Counted from the first letter of the stretch, positions 53,236 to 63,340 are shown. The stretch is 64,000 nt of DNA from Algoriphagus chordae (GCF_003254055.1 NZ_QKZT01000004.1:186001-250000); one strand, 5' to 3'. Made by a program: numbers and translations. Notes: generated from the letters alone by a model not told the origin.

Positions 53236-54390
53236 ATGACAGGACTAGTCGTACTTGACGTTTTTATCAGTTTGGTGTTCATTTATCTGCTCTATAGTCT
53301 CTTTGCGATGACGGTTATTGAGGCCATAACCACCAGCTTTAGCTCTAGAGCAAAAAATCTAATCACTGGAATTGATCGCTTACTCGCGGATGATCAGCAA
53401 TCGAACAGTATCAATCATACCGTTCTGAATCTCTTTTATGTCAAAACTGACAATCCCTTGACGAAGGCTTTTTACAAGCATCCTTCCATCAAATATCTAG
53501 GACATAAAGGAATTAATTCCAAGCCTTCCTATATCTCCAAAGACCGTTTTGCAAGTACTTTGTTTGACTTGCTCAAGCAAGGAAGTTATCTAGATGAGGT
53601 CGATAATATTTCCGCTACACTTGGGATGATTCCAGAATACGATTCAAGTGGATTGGTAGCCCGAATTAAAAGGACAGAAGAGGAATTGAAAGCATTGGGG
53701 CAATCTCCTGATCCAGATAAGATAAGCCTTGAATCTCTAACTGAAGAACTTAACTTTCTGAAAGAGGAACTATTTCAACGAAACAATAAAGAACATCCCT
53801 GGGAAATAGAAGGATTTTCCCTCGGTGATGAAACCAAGTACCAACTTAAAACACTCTGGAAAAACGCAGCCAATGATAAGGCTAAGTTCCGTGCCCTGAT
53901 GGAAAACTGGTACGATGATCAAATGGATCGAATCGCTGGATGGTATAAGCGTAAACTGACTTTATTGACCTTTTTCGTAGGATTGATCATCGCTGGATTA
54001 TTCAATGTGGACACTATAAAACTCACCACTGATCTTAGTAAAAACGATGATATGCGGGCCCTTTTGGTAGATAGTGCCAAGTCTCATATAGCGGAAAATC
54101 CTGAAGGAGGAACAACTGCCACTTTGGATTCCCAGATGAAATACATAGACTCTTTGAATACCACACTCAGTAAATATAATGCTGTATTGGGAGCCAGTAA
54201 GGATGATGATTATACCTTCTGGACCTATCTAGGTTGGTTGATCACTGCCTTTGCTATTTCCCTAGGAGCTCCATTTTGGTTTGACATACTAAACAAGCTA
54301 ATGAAGGTCCGAAATTCCGTTCAAATCCCAGTTAACACAGCTTCAGCTTCTACATCATCTGAAAGCAAGAGCACAAACGTAGTCGGCTAA
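53236..54390 (+). CDS. Membrane protein of unknown function, coupled to the YdjC-like deacetylase
   Basis: This 384-residue protein has an N-terminal hydrophobic segment (about 4-34, VFISLVFIYLLYSLFAMTVI). A long charged, helical middle part is followed by a TM helix near 245 (LLTFFVGLIIAGLFNVDTI). After a second loop comes a C-terminal TM near 337 (FWTYLGWLITAFAISLGAPF) and a Ser/Thr-rich tail. I do not recognise the family. Its stop codon overlaps the start of the deacetylase gene by one base, so the two are co-translated. Confidence 0.75.
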   Translation: MTGLVVLDVFISLVFIYLLYSLFAMTVIEAITTSFSSRAKNLITGIDRLLADDQQSNSINHTVLNLFYVKTDNPLTKAFYKHPSIKYLGHKGINSKPSYISKDRFASTLFDLLKQGSYLDEVDNISATLGMIPEYDSSGLVARIKRTEEELKALGQSPDPDKISLESLTEELNFLKEELFQRNNKEHPWEIEGFSLGDETKYQLKTLWKNAANDKAKFRALMENWYDDQMDRIAGWYKRKLTLLTFFVGLIIAGLFNVDTIKLTTDLSKNDDMRALLVDSAKSHIAENPEGGTTATLDSQMKYIDSLNTTLSKYNAVLGASKDDDYTFWTYLGWLITAFAISLGAPFWFDILNKLMKVRNSVQIPVNTASASTSSESKSTNVVG

Positions 54391-55634
54391 TGGGAACTTA
54401 CAAAGGAATCATAAAGCTTCATGTAAACCTTAGAGAGTTTTGGCCATCGGTTAATTCGGACGTGTTCAAAGTTCTCAAACCAAATGATGAAGTGGAAATT
54501 TCGCATGCAGTGATAGGGGAGCCTTACTTAGATTCTGACATTTGGTATGTTTTGACAAATCATAGTTTTGTCTGGAGCAAGGCTGTTTATGCCAGTTCTG
54601 AAATCCCTCTAATAGATAAGAAAATCATAGTCACTGCTGATGATATAGGGATTGTGGATCAAATCGACGTAGGTGCTCAAATTGCCTTAAAAGAAGGCTG
54701 GATTAATTCTCTCGCTGTACTAGTCAATCGACCAGATGATCCCAAAGAGGAATACCTAAAACGGTTTGCAGAAACATTAAAGAATCACAACCGGAATGGT
54801 AGTTCCAAAAGCTTATTTGAAACTACTCACATAGGGCTTCATTTTACCATAACTTCTGGTGAACCAGTTTCAGATTGGTCAAGAATTTGGCGATTAGTTG
54901 ATGATGATCACAAGTTTCTCAACTTTCGTAAATTCGATAAGAAATTTGAAAACTCAGATTATGTGGATCAAATCAAGCTGGAGTTTCTAGCTCAATATGA
55001 AAAATTCAAACGGATATTTGGCCGTGAACCTGATCACCTTACATCTCATCATGATGTACTTACTTTCAACAATCCTTTATTTCACTTTATGCACGCTTGG
55101 TCTAGAGAGAAAGGAATCCCTTTAAGAAACCATCGTTTTTTACCTTCTTCCAAGCGATTTTGGTATGATACAATAGCTCTCACGCAGGTTAATTTACCTT
55201 CTATAAGCACTATGAATTCTTGGGAAACGGGCTTTGGTGAAGCAGAGTTTGAAAGCCCGCAACATACGGTAGTAGAGCATTACGGGCCAATTCCTCCTTT
55301 TGGTGTTACTTGCTATGAAAGTACCAAAAGGAAAAAGCAAGAGAAACTTATCAAATGGACAAGTGATTTCCTTGTGAGCACAGACAGCTGCAGAGAGATC
55401 GTCATTCACTTGATTAAAACTGATTTTCGCGACCAACGTGAATTCGTTGAATTTTATGATCCACTTCGATCTACTTATCCTGGCATAGAAATCAAGTATT
55501 TTGACGGTAGAGCTGCAGAATACCTTTCACTTCATGAAAAGAGACCCTGGACTACACATCCAGCTCTTGATTTATCTCCAGCCTATTTCCGACCTTTTAT
55601 GAAGTCTGATGACTGTCGAGCCCTCAAGGTGTAA
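54390..55634 (+). CDS. YdjC/ChbG-family carbohydrate deacetylase with N-terminal SH3-like domain
   Basis: Residues 1-70 (LHVNLREFWPSVNSDVFKVL, EVEISHAVIG, IWYVLTNHSFVWSKA) look like a bacterial SH3 cell-wall-binding domain. The rest is YdjC-like: ITVTADDIGIVDQIDVG-like metal Asp pair, HIGLHFTITSG, and HLTSHHDVLTFNNPLFHFM with metal-binding His residues. Such enzymes remove acetyl groups from oligosaccharides such as chitobiose. No signal peptide is seen at 54390. The substrate is unknown. It is coupled to the preceding membrane protein. Confidence 0.8.
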   Translation: MGTYKGIIKLHVNLREFWPSVNSDVFKVLKPNDEVEISHAVIGEPYLDSDIWYVLTNHSFVWSKAVYASSEIPLIDKKIIVTADDIGIVDQIDVGAQIALKEGWINSLAVLVNRPDDPKEEYLKRFAETLKNHNRNGSSKSLFETTHIGLHFTITSGEPVSDWSRIWRLVDDDHKFLNFRKFDKKFENSDYVDQIKLEFLAQYEKFKRIFGREPDHLTSHHDVLTFNNPLFHFMHAWSREKGIPLRNHRFLPSSKRFWYDTIALTQVNLPSISTMNSWETGFGEAEFESPQHTVVEHYGPIPPFGVTCYESTKRKKQEKLIKWTSDFLVSTDSCREIVIHLIKTDFRDQREFVEFYDPLRSTYPGIEIKYFDGRAAEYLSLHEKRPWTTHPALDLSPAYFRPFMKSDDCRALKV

Positions 55635-55738
55635 TAAATCTGATGTGTCTTACTGTTTTTGAGTCAAATGCATGTATTTTCAAAGATCTGGAAATACAAG
55701 TCTGTTAGTATGAAGACTTCGTCAAAACTCATAAGCTC

Positions 55739-56596
55739 ATGAAACACTATCACTCAGTTTTTGTCATTTTATTCATGCTGTGCTCATCTTCACTTTTGGC
55801 GCAGACTAGCGATGCACTTTTTCCAGAAATACCGGGAATGGTTTCCTATACTTATAGAAATAGCCTTACCAAGGATCTCCCAGCAACACTAGACACTCTT
55901 CAGGCAATGGGAATTACTGACATGGAATTTTCTAACCTTTTCGGGCATACTGCTGCTGATATCAAAATGGAGCTTGACAAGAGAGGGATGCATTGTTCTT
56001 CTTTCGGAGTAGGATACAAGGATCTGATGGAAAAGACAGCCACAGTTGCTGAAAATGCAAAGGCCTTAGGCGCTAAATTCGTGCGAGTAGCTTCAATACC
56101 TCGCGATGGAGCTTTTACCTTGGAAATTGCACAAAAAACCATTGCTGCTTTCAATGCTGTTGGGAAGGTCCTCAAGGAAGATTTTGATCTTACTTTCTGT
56201 TATCACAATCATGGCTTTGAGTTCGAGCCCTATGGAGAAGGCACACTATATGACCTTTTGATTCAGGAGACCAATCCAGCTTATGTGAGTTTCGAAATGG
56301 ATATTTTATGGACCTTTTTCCCTGGGGCAGATCCAGCTGCTTTACTTGAGAAATATGGTAATCGCTTTAAGCTAATGCACCTGAAAGACCTACGAAAAGG
56401 AGTGAAGGGCAACCTATCTGGTGGAACACCTAAAGAGAATGATGTCATATTAGGCAGAGGTCAACTCGATATACCTGCTATTATTAAAGCCGCAAAAAAA
56501 GCTGGAGTGGAGCACTTTTACATAGAGGATGAAAGCCCCATTTACTATCAGCAGGTGCCTAAAAGTATTGAGTATTTACATAGTTTGAAGAAATAA
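55739..56596 (+). CDS. Secreted sugar phosphate isomerase/epimerase-like TIM-barrel protein
   Basis: This 285-residue protein has a signal peptide ending LLAQT. The xylose-isomerase-like TIM barrel has LQAMGITDMEFSNLFGH, GAKFVRVASIPRDG, YHNHGFEF with a conserved His, SFEMDILWTFFPGAD with a metal Asp, and HLKDLRKG. This branch is abundant in Bacteroidota and often secreted, with an unknown sugar substrate; a role in 3-keto-sugar or sugar-epimer metabolism is possible. Confidence 0.87.
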   Translation: MKHYHSVFVILFMLCSSSLLAQTSDALFPEIPGMVSYTYRNSLTKDLPATLDTLQAMGITDMEFSNLFGHTAADIKMELDKRGMHCSSFGVGYKDLMEKTATVAENAKALGAKFVRVASIPRDGAFTLEIAQKTIAAFNAVGKVLKEDFDLTFCYHNHGFEFEPYGEGTLYDLLIQETNPAYVSFEMDILWTFFPGADPAALLEKYGNRFKLMHLKDLRKGVKGNLSGGTPKENDVILGRGQLDIPAIIKAAKKAGVEHFYIEDESPIYYQQVPKSIEYLHSLKK

Positions 56597-56702
56597 GCTA
56601 ATTCTGAAACTGCAGACAACAATCCTATTAATGTTGATAGATTTTTGAAATAGGTAGCCTGATCTCAGCTTTGGATAGGAAAATCTATAGTTGAATTACC
56701 TA

Positions 56703-57614
56703 TTATAGCTCAAAGGTTTTACCTGTCAATTCTTCAGAATCCGACCATAGTTTAGCCGCTACTCCTAAGTCATGAGATCTGCTGCTAGATTTTACTTTCA
56801 CAGGATCACCTTTGAGTTCTCTGAATCCAGACGGCCCATAATACTCGCCACCTTTTGCTTCAGGATCCAAGGCTGCTCTCAATGTCGGAAGTGCTCCCTG
56901 CTTAGAGCCCTGACCTATTATGGAAGTAAGTGGGGAAAATAAAGCTCTCCCTATTGACGGAAGAAATGTACCTAGATTGGTGTCAGAAAATCCTGGATGG
57001 GCAGAAAGCGAAATCGCATCAATACCAGCAGAGTCAATTCGTCTTTGTAATTCATAGGCAAACATCAGGCAAGCCAGTTTACTCTGCGCATAAAACTTCC
57101 ACTTAGAATAGCTTTTTTCTGCATTTAAATTGTCAAAATCAATCTTACCGCTTTGATGAGCCAGACTACTAAGCGTCACAATTCTAGCTTCTGCCGTTTC
57201 TTTTATTATTGGAAAAAGTAGATTGGTAAGATGAAAATGAGCTAAATAATTCACCCCTAATTGACTTTCGAATCCATCTTTAGTTTTGGATAAGGGAGGC
57301 ATCATAATCCCTGCGTTTTCGATCAGCAAATCCAAGCGATCATATTTACTTGAAAATTCTTTAGCAAAATTTTCAATGGATTGAAGACTATTCAGATCTA
57401 GTAAAATTATTTCCAGAGCAGCGTTAGGCATCTCCAGCAGAATCTGATGCATTGCATCCTGTGCTTTTGATAGGTTTCTAGAAGCAAGTATAACTGTAGC
57501 TCCTTTTTTGGCTAGTGCCAGTGCGGTTTCATAACCCAAACCAGAATTTGCTCCAGTGACGATCGCTATTTTGCCATTTTGAGGAGGCACATTATCAAGC
57601 GTAAAAGTACTCAT
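56703..57614 (-). CDS. Short-chain dehydrogenase/reductase
   Basis: This 303-residue SDR has the NAD(P) motif AIVTGANSGLGYETALAL and the ENAGIMMPP block. The catalytic Ser lies in IVTLSSLAHQSG and the YxxxK in SKWKFYAQSKLACLMFA. The C-terminal SAHPGFSDTNLG and GGEYYGPSGFRELKG resemble retinol-dehydrogenase-like SDRs. The substrate is unknown. Monocistronic, convergent with the isomerase-like gene. Confidence 0.9.
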   Translation of the reverse strand: MSTFTLDNVPPQNGKIAIVTGANSGLGYETALALAKKGATVILASRNLSKAQDAMHQILLEMPNAALEIILLDLNSLQSIENFAKEFSSKYDRLDLLIENAGIMMPPLSKTKDGFESQLGVNYLAHFHLTNLLFPIIKETAEARIVTLSSLAHQSGKIDFDNLNAEKSYSKWKFYAQSKLACLMFAYELQRRIDSAGIDAISLSAHPGFSDTNLGTFLPSIGRALFSPLTSIIGQGSKQGALPTLRAALDPEAKGGEYYGPSGFRELKGDPVKVKSSSRSHDLGVAAKLWSDSEELTGKTFEL

Positions 57615-57848
57615 TGAGTATATGGTTTAGGTTGGAGAAATAGTTTCATCTACTATTACTCCAATACAACAGTAATGGTTCAATGAGCCCCATCAACACA
57701 AAGTATATCAGTAACTTATAGATACAAATAGCGGTAGCTAAAAAATATATTCGCTGATTTTCACTTTGAGAGGAACAAATAACATGTCACAAAAGAGCAA
57801 AGTAAAAGTCAAGTTTTTGTGCGCAAACCAACGCTTATATAAATGGTG

Positions 57849-57879
57849 TTTGTGGATTTCGAAATTTCATTTACCTTTT
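57849..57879 (+). promoter_or_regulatory. Putative promoter of the M13 peptidase gene
   Basis: TTTG, then a 19-base spacer, then TACCTTTT fits the Bacteroidota -33 TTTG / -7 TAnnTTTG pattern except for the last base. It lies 20 bases before the ATG. Confidence 0.45.
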
Positions 57880-57898
57880 TGAAAAATAACCATCAGCT

Positions 57899-59923
57899 AT
57901 GAAAAATCTGCTTTTCGCATCACTTATCCTTTTGATCTCCTGTAGCCAGCAAAATGAACCCGAAAAGGCGAAATCGGATCGTAATTTTGTAGAAGTGGCT
58001 GAAATAGATAACTCTATCAAACCAGGAGACAACTTCTTCATGCATGTGAATGGGATTTGGTATGATACCGCCAAAATCGCTGACGATCAATCAGGTGTAG
58101 GTTCCTATTCCTTTTTGAACATTCCTCAAAAAATGCTTTTACAGAATATACTCGAGGAAGTTTCTGCTGCTGAAAATACGGCAGGAAGTATTGATCAAAA
58201 GGTTGGAGATTTCTATGCCTCAGGAATGGACACAGAAGCGATCAATGCACGCGGATATGAACCTATCAAACCGATTTTGGCTCAGATCGAGACGATAAAC
58301 GATGTTCCTTCTCTGATGAGTTTTGTCACTGAAGAAATCAAATCTAACAATCAAACCATTTTGAGTTTGGGTATTTCACCTGATGCTGAAAATAGCAGTA
58401 TTAATATTGCACACTTTGGACAGACGGGATTGGGCTTACCAGACCGAGATTATTACTTCAAGACTGATTCCTCTACTTTGGGAATTCAGCAAGCATACTT
58501 GGATTACCTAGCGACGCTTTTTGAGCTGACTGGAACTGATGGGGCTACTGCGAAAAAGGATGCTGCAACCGTTTATGGGATTGAGAAAAAATTTGCTGAA
58601 TCTCATAAGACCCGAATAGAGCGAAGAGTAATAAAGGAGAATTATCACAAAATGGCTGTTGCGGAATTGGATCAGAAAGAGCCAAATATTGGCTGGTCTA
58701 GCTCTTTAAAGCAATTGGGCTTAGATGCAGATTCTGTGGATGTTCGCCAACCTGCCTATTATTCCACTCTGAATAAAATGCTGAAGTCTGTTCCCATTTC
58801 TGACTGGAAAACATATATCAAGGCTCATACCTTGGCATCCTATGCAGATGAATTGAGCAAGCCCTTTGAGGATGCGTCTTTTGCCTATGAAAAAGTTATT
58901 TCTGGGCAATCCACTCAATTGACTAGAGCTCAGCAGATGGTTCAAAAAGTAGATAGACAATTAGGATTTGCTTTAGGGCAGTTATATGTGAAGAGATATT
59001 TTAAAGAAGATGCTAAAAAGCGCGTATTGGATTTGGTCAACAATCTTCAAAAAGCATTTGAAAGTAGAATCAACCAGCTCGACTGGATGAGCGATAGCAC
59101 CAAAACTCAGGCGAAGGAAAAGTTGTATGCCATCACCAAGAAAATCGGTTATCCAGATGTGTGGAGAGAATATGATGTGAGTATAGACAGAAACAAGTAT
59201 TTTGAAAATGTGCTTGCTTTGAGACAAGATCAGAGTCGTTATCAGTTAGATAAATTCGGTAAGGAACCTAACAGAGATGAGTGGGGAACTACGCCTTCCA
59301 CGGTGACAGCTTATTACAATCCTTCATTGAATGAGATCGTATTTCCAGCGGGAATTTTACAATATCCATACTTTGATCTGTATGCCGATGATGCGATTAA
59401 TTACGGCGGAATAGGAATGGTAATTGGCCATGAGTTGACGCATGCTTTTGATGATCAGGGTGCGCAATACGATAAGGACGGCAATGTGAAAAACTGGTGG
59501 ACTACTGAAGATTACGAGAAGTTCAAAGGAAAAACGCAACAACTTATCGATCGCTATGACAGCTTCACAGTGCTAGATTCTGTGCATGTGAAAGGTGCAA
59601 TGACCATTGGTGAAAACACTGCAGACAACGGCGCGCTATACATTGCCTATGAGGCGTTTAAATTAACTGAGCAAGGTCAGGATACTACCACGATTGATGG
59701 ATTTACTCCGGACCAACGCTTTTGTCTTTCCATCGCTAGAATCTGGAGAGTAAAAACGCGAGACGAATTCCTAAGAGCCTATGTGAATACCAATTCCCAT
59801 TCTCCGGCAGTTTGGAGAGTAAATGGCCCACTGATGAATTTTGATCCTTTTTATGAGGCATTCAACGTTCAGCCAGGGGATGTAAATTATAAGTCAGAGG
59901 AGGAAAGAATTAAAATTTGGTAA
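57899..59923 (+). CDS. M13 family (neprilysin-like) metallopeptidase, lipoprotein
   Basis: This 674-residue zinc endopeptidase has a lipoprotein signal (ILLISCSQQNEPE, Cys near 16). The N-terminal M13 domain opens SIKPGDNFFMHVNGIWYDTA. The catalytic domain shows NPSLNEIVFPAGILQYPYFD, the zinc site VIGHELTHAFDDQGAQYDKD and the third ligand in GENTADNGALYIAYEAF, ending YEAFNVQPGDVNYKSEEERI-type text. The lack of an N-terminal TM anchor is normal for bacterial members. It probably degrades peptides in the periplasm or at the surface. Confidence 0.95.
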   Translation: MKNLLFASLILLISCSQQNEPEKAKSDRNFVEVAEIDNSIKPGDNFFMHVNGIWYDTAKIADDQSGVGSYSFLNIPQKMLLQNILEEVSAAENTAGSIDQKVGDFYASGMDTEAINARGYEPIKPILAQIETINDVPSLMSFVTEEIKSNNQTILSLGISPDAENSSINIAHFGQTGLGLPDRDYYFKTDSSTLGIQQAYLDYLATLFELTGTDGATAKKDAATVYGIEKKFAESHKTRIERRVIKENYHKMAVAELDQKEPNIGWSSSLKQLGLDADSVDVRQPAYYSTLNKMLKSVPISDWKTYIKAHTLASYADELSKPFEDASFAYEKVISGQSTQLTRAQQMVQKVDRQLGFALGQLYVKRYFKEDAKKRVLDLVNNLQKAFESRINQLDWMSDSTKTQAKEKLYAITKKIGYPDVWREYDVSIDRNKYFENVLALRQDQSRYQLDKFGKEPNRDEWGTTPSTVTAYYNPSLNEIVFPAGILQYPYFDLYADDAINYGGIGMVIGHELTHAFDDQGAQYDKDGNVKNWWTTEDYEKFKGKTQQLIDRYDSFTVLDSVHVKGAMTIGENTADNGALYIAYEAFKLTEQGQDTTTIDGFTPDQRFCLSIARIWRVKTRDEFLRAYVNTNSHSPAVWRVNGPLMNFDPFYEAFNVQPGDVNYKSEEERIKIW

Positions 59924-59930
59924 TGTTGCC

Positions 59931-59962
59931 AGGAGACTTAGGAATTTAATCTTGAGTCTCCT
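59931..59962. terminator. Terminator between the M13 and M20 peptidase genes
   Basis: AGGAGACT / AGTCTCCT stem around a 16-base loop, followed by AGCTTTTT on the plus strand, between two converging genes. Confidence 0.75.
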
Positions 59963-59976
59963 AGCTTTTTAAACTA

Positions 59977-61419
59977 TCAGATTTCGTTGAACTTTTTCAT
60001 CAACTGGTATGTAAACTGTATCATTTCCTTGTAGTTTTCTTTGGAGATTTTCTCGTCAATACCATGAAATCTACTCATGGATTCAGGATTGATCCGGATA
60101 GGATAAAATCTATAAACCCCGTCGGAAATCTTATAAAAGTATCGAGCGTCAGTTCCTCCTCCAATTAAACCAGGTACCACAACAGTTTCCGGAAACACAG
60201 ACCGAATAGTAGATTCCAATAGTTTGTAGGCATCCGAGTCAATAGTTGATGAGGGTGATGGATTAGTCAAGAAGCCTGATTTCTCCACTCGAACTTTATT
60301 ACTGATTGTGTTTTCGATATGCTCTTGAACGGATTCTATTGTTTCTCCCTGCAAAATCCTAAAGTTAATAGTTGCCTCAGCTACAGTGGGTATCACATTG
60401 TTTTTCACTCCACCATCAATGATAGTAGGCGCGGTGGTAGTATGTGAGTTGAGCGCTTTCAATATTGGACCTTTCAAAAGCCATAGATTGGCAAAAGCTA
60501 TTTTCTGCGCAAAGGGCATTTCGGGACCCAAGTATTCAAGTTGATATCGTACAGGATCTACCAGTCTGTAGGGACGCTGATTATTCTCCAAATCCACTAT
60601 TGCCTGAGCAAGGATACCAATAGTATTTTCCCTAGGAGGTGCAGAACTATGTCCACCCTTTGTTTCAACAATTAATTTAAAGGAGGCAAATCCTTTTTCT
60701 GCCACATTAATCATGGAAACAGGTTGATCAATACCAGGCACCATTCCCTCCGCTATCATACCGCCTTCATCTAGCGTGAAAGCTGCATGAATCCCTTTTT
60801 CTTCCAGATAGTCTGCGATTTTGGCAGCTCCGGTAGATCCCCCAACTTCCTCATCATGCCCAAAGGCAAAATAGATGGTTTGGTTTGGAACAAAGCCTTC
60901 TCTTATAAGCATTTCTGCGCTTTCCAATAAAGCAATAAGTGAGGATTTATCATCTAGTGTTCCTCTTCCTATGATATGATTCTCAGTTATTTTTCCCTCA
61001 AATGGTCCAGCCTCCCACATTTCCATGGTGGGTACATCCACGGGAACAACATCTTGATGTGACATTAAAATAATTGGCTTCTTAGCTTGATCTGACCCTT
61101 CCCAAGTGTACAATAAGCTATATTCACTGATTCTGGTTAGAGACATAGTCTCATGAACCCTAGGAAAAGTCGTTGCTAGAAATTGATGAAAACCATTAAA
61201 AATGGTAGAATCTGGAACGGCATCTTCACTAAAAGAAATAGTCTGAAACTGAATGGCTGTAGAAAGATTTTGAAAAACCTGGTCCGAAATTGTTACCGGC
61301 TGATAAGGTTTTGCTTCTACTTGTTTTGACTCCATTCTGAGAGCATTGAAAGTCAAAACCGCTCCTAATACGAGGGCCAGAACCAGTAGGCCTAAAAATA
61401 ATTTTCCAATTTTTTTCAT
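59977..61419 (-). CDS. M20 family peptidase with N-terminal membrane anchor (PM20D1/CPS1-like)
   Basis: This 480-residue zinc exopeptidase or amidase has an N-terminal TM (LFLGLLVLALVLGAVLTF). Metal ligands lie in PIILMSHQDVVPVDV, IGRGTLDDKSSLIALLES and FAFGHDEEVGGSTGAA. The dimerisation domain begins KGGHSSAPPREN and the C-terminal GGGTDARYF holds the last zinc His region. It resembles carboxypeptidase S / PM20D1 proteins, which act on N-acyl amino acids or dipeptides, and probably faces the periplasm. Confidence 0.93.
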   Translation of the reverse strand: MKKIGKLFLGLLVLALVLGAVLTFNALRMESKQVEAKPYQPVTISDQVFQNLSTAIQFQTISFSEDAVPDSTIFNGFHQFLATTFPRVHETMSLTRISEYSLLYTWEGSDQAKKPIILMSHQDVVPVDVPTMEMWEAGPFEGKITENHIIGRGTLDDKSSLIALLESAEMLIREGFVPNQTIYFAFGHDEEVGGSTGAAKIADYLEEKGIHAAFTLDEGGMIAEGMVPGIDQPVSMINVAEKGFASFKLIVETKGGHSSAPPRENTIGILAQAIVDLENNQRPYRLVDPVRYQLEYLGPEMPFAQKIAFANLWLLKGPILKALNSHTTTAPTIIDGGVKNNVIPTVAEATINFRILQGETIESVQEHIENTISNKVRVEKSGFLTNPSPSSTIDSDAYKLLESTIRSVFPETVVVPGLIGGGTDARYFYKISDGVYRFYPIRINPESMSRFHGIDEKISKENYKEMIQFTYQLMKKFNEI

Positions 61420-61619
61420 ATGAAATAATTTTAAAGGTTGTGGGTAAAAGATTGAATATAAGAAAGTAGGATGATAAATCTGATATTGCTGGTAAATCTT
61501 CGAACAGAAGTCAATTATAATCTCTAACCCATTAGATAGCCACCTCCTTCAGATAATTTCTCATCTTTAACCTACTTTACCAGCACCATTATATACTTAC
61601 ATCATTAGAAATACCACCT

Positions 61620-61880
61620 ATGTTTGACGGACCTGATTACCCTGGATCTATTACTGAAGAAATTTTCGAAACCTGGCTGGCCGAAGGAAGGGAAAGCCTA
61701 ATCAGTTATCATTTTTTGCTTATCGTATGGAATGTGTATGACGAAAAATACAATCCAGTTTATGTGGAAAAACGGGAAGAGATAGCACGTTACGAACTGT
61801 ATCCAGATGCCAGAGGATCCGAAGCTTTGATTGCTGTATATGATCTCTATTCTGAAAGTAGAATAAGCCTTGGAGTTTAG
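61620..61880 (+). CDS. Short uncharacterised protein
   Basis: This 86-residue frame starts MFDGPDYPGSITEEIFETWL and has mixed strands and helices. I do not recognise it. It lies directly before a degraded M16 protease region, so it could itself be a fragment. The amino-acid composition looks protein-like (aromatic and acidic residues spread evenly). Confidence 0.45.
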   Translation: MFDGPDYPGSITEEIFETWLAEGRESLISYHFLLIVWNVYDEKYNPVYVEKREEIARYELYPDARGSEALIAVYDLYSESRISLGV

Positions 61881-61892
61881 GTTATGAGCTAG

Positions 61893-62862
61893 CCAAGCAA
61901 TCTACTATTAGCAGAATTCGTCAGCTTGAATCCAGTCCAACTATGGTCGCTCAAAATGAATTCAATAAACTAATCTACGGCGAAGGAAAAATACGAGCTC
62001 AAAACAAACATCTTGGGAAGTATTAAAACTGTTGAAGCCATCAGCATAGATGACTTGAGAACATACTATGAAAATTTCATATCCCCATCAGTCACTCGCT
62101 TGCATGTTGTTGGGGATTTGGGCAAAATTAATATCATCTCCTCTTAACAGAACTTGATTACTTCTTGGGAAAGCAAGGAGGTGAGCATTCCTGCTTTTGA
62201 CGCTCCAGCTAGACCAGAGACTGCAAAACTGTACTTTTATGATATTCCAGACTCTAAACAATCTATTCTACAGTTTGGCTATCCAGCACTCGCCTCTACC
62301 AATCCAGATTATTATCCTGCGGTAGTAATGAATTACATCTTGGGAGGGGGAGGTTTTGCTTCCCGACTCACACAGGAATTGAGGGAAGGTAAGGGATATA
62401 CTTATGGGATTAGATCTTCTTTTTCTGGAGGAAAAGTAGCAGGACCATTTAGTATTTCTAGTGGTGTACGAAGCAACGTGACCTATGAATCTGCTCAACT
62501 GGTAAAGGATATTCTGACAAATTATGCTGCAACCTATACGCCAGAAGATTTGGAAACCACTCAGAGTTTTATGATCAAAAGCAATGCACGCGCATTTGAG
62601 ACAGCTGGTGCAAAGCTTGCCATGCTAGAAAACATCAGTGAATATGGCTGGGCTCCTGCTATGTAAAGGGTAGAGAGAAGATTGTAAGAGAGATGACTGT
62701 GGAACGTATCCAAAATTATCTAAGCGCTATCTAGATCCTGATAAGATGATTTGGTTGGTAGTAGGCGATACGAAGACTCAGTTGAAAGGACTAGAGAAAC
62801 TCGGGTTTGGAAAGCCTATTCTGATTAATGAGGAGAAGGTTTCAATGGGTGTGGATCGGTAG
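61893..62862 (+). pseudogene. M16 family zinc protease, C-terminal half, multiply disrupted
   Basis: Fragments of one M16 protease C-terminal half can be read across frames: SRIRQLESSPTMVAQNEFNK, then after a frame change ISIDDLRTYYENFISPSV and RLHVVGDLG, a stop at 62145, then 170 residues with NYILGGGGFASRLTQELREG and GYTYGIRSSFSG. A shift follows at about 62660, then REKIVREMTVERIQ, another shift, and YLDPDKMIWLVVGDTKTQL to the TAG at 62862. At least three frameshifts and one nonsense codon are visible. The N-terminal catalytic HxxEH half is absent. Confidence 0.85.
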
Positions 62863-63046
62863 GAATTGCTTGTTTGATGTTGGTTCTGATTAATTGGACT
62901 AGAATAGCTCGGTGATTAGTTGACGAGGTATTATATTGAATGAAAGAGTCAGCGGAACATTTGCTCTACCTAAGCTTTTAATGGTCGAAATGCAGAAACT
63001 GAATTGCAGGTTACAACTTCTTTAGTACAATTTAGTATATTGAATT

Positions 63047-63340
63047 ATGTCAAATTCATTAACAAAGATCGGTAAAAATAAAGCTTTGATAATTCCTGAA
63101 GAATTGATTGAGAAGTATGGTTAGGACAAAGTGATTTTGGAGGAAAAAGCTGATGGAATATTAATACGCTCAGCAGTTGATGGAAAAAGCTTCCAGAAAG
63201 CCGTAGATGAATTACGTCAATACAAAACGGACATCTATAAGAGAATTGAATCGCAAGCGAATGAACCTGAAACAATAGCTTATTACAAAAATTCGAATAA
63301 CGATCTTTCTGATATTGATCTAGATATAATCGAAGAATGA
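63047..63340 (+). pseudogene. MazE/AbrB-like antitoxin interrupted by an in-frame TAG
   Basis: From the ATG at 63047 the product reads MSNSLTKIGKNKALIIPEEL IEKYG, then TAG at 63122-63124. It then continues in the same frame with DKVILEEKADGILIRSAVDG and a helical acidic tail to TGA 63340. The first part is the AbrB/SpoVT DNA-binding fold; the tail would wrap the toxin. The TAG sits where a residue such as Leu or Trp is expected. Restart at the GTG at 63131 would give a 69-residue tail without the DNA-binding part. The stop overlaps the toxin ATG (ATGA). Confidence 0.75.
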
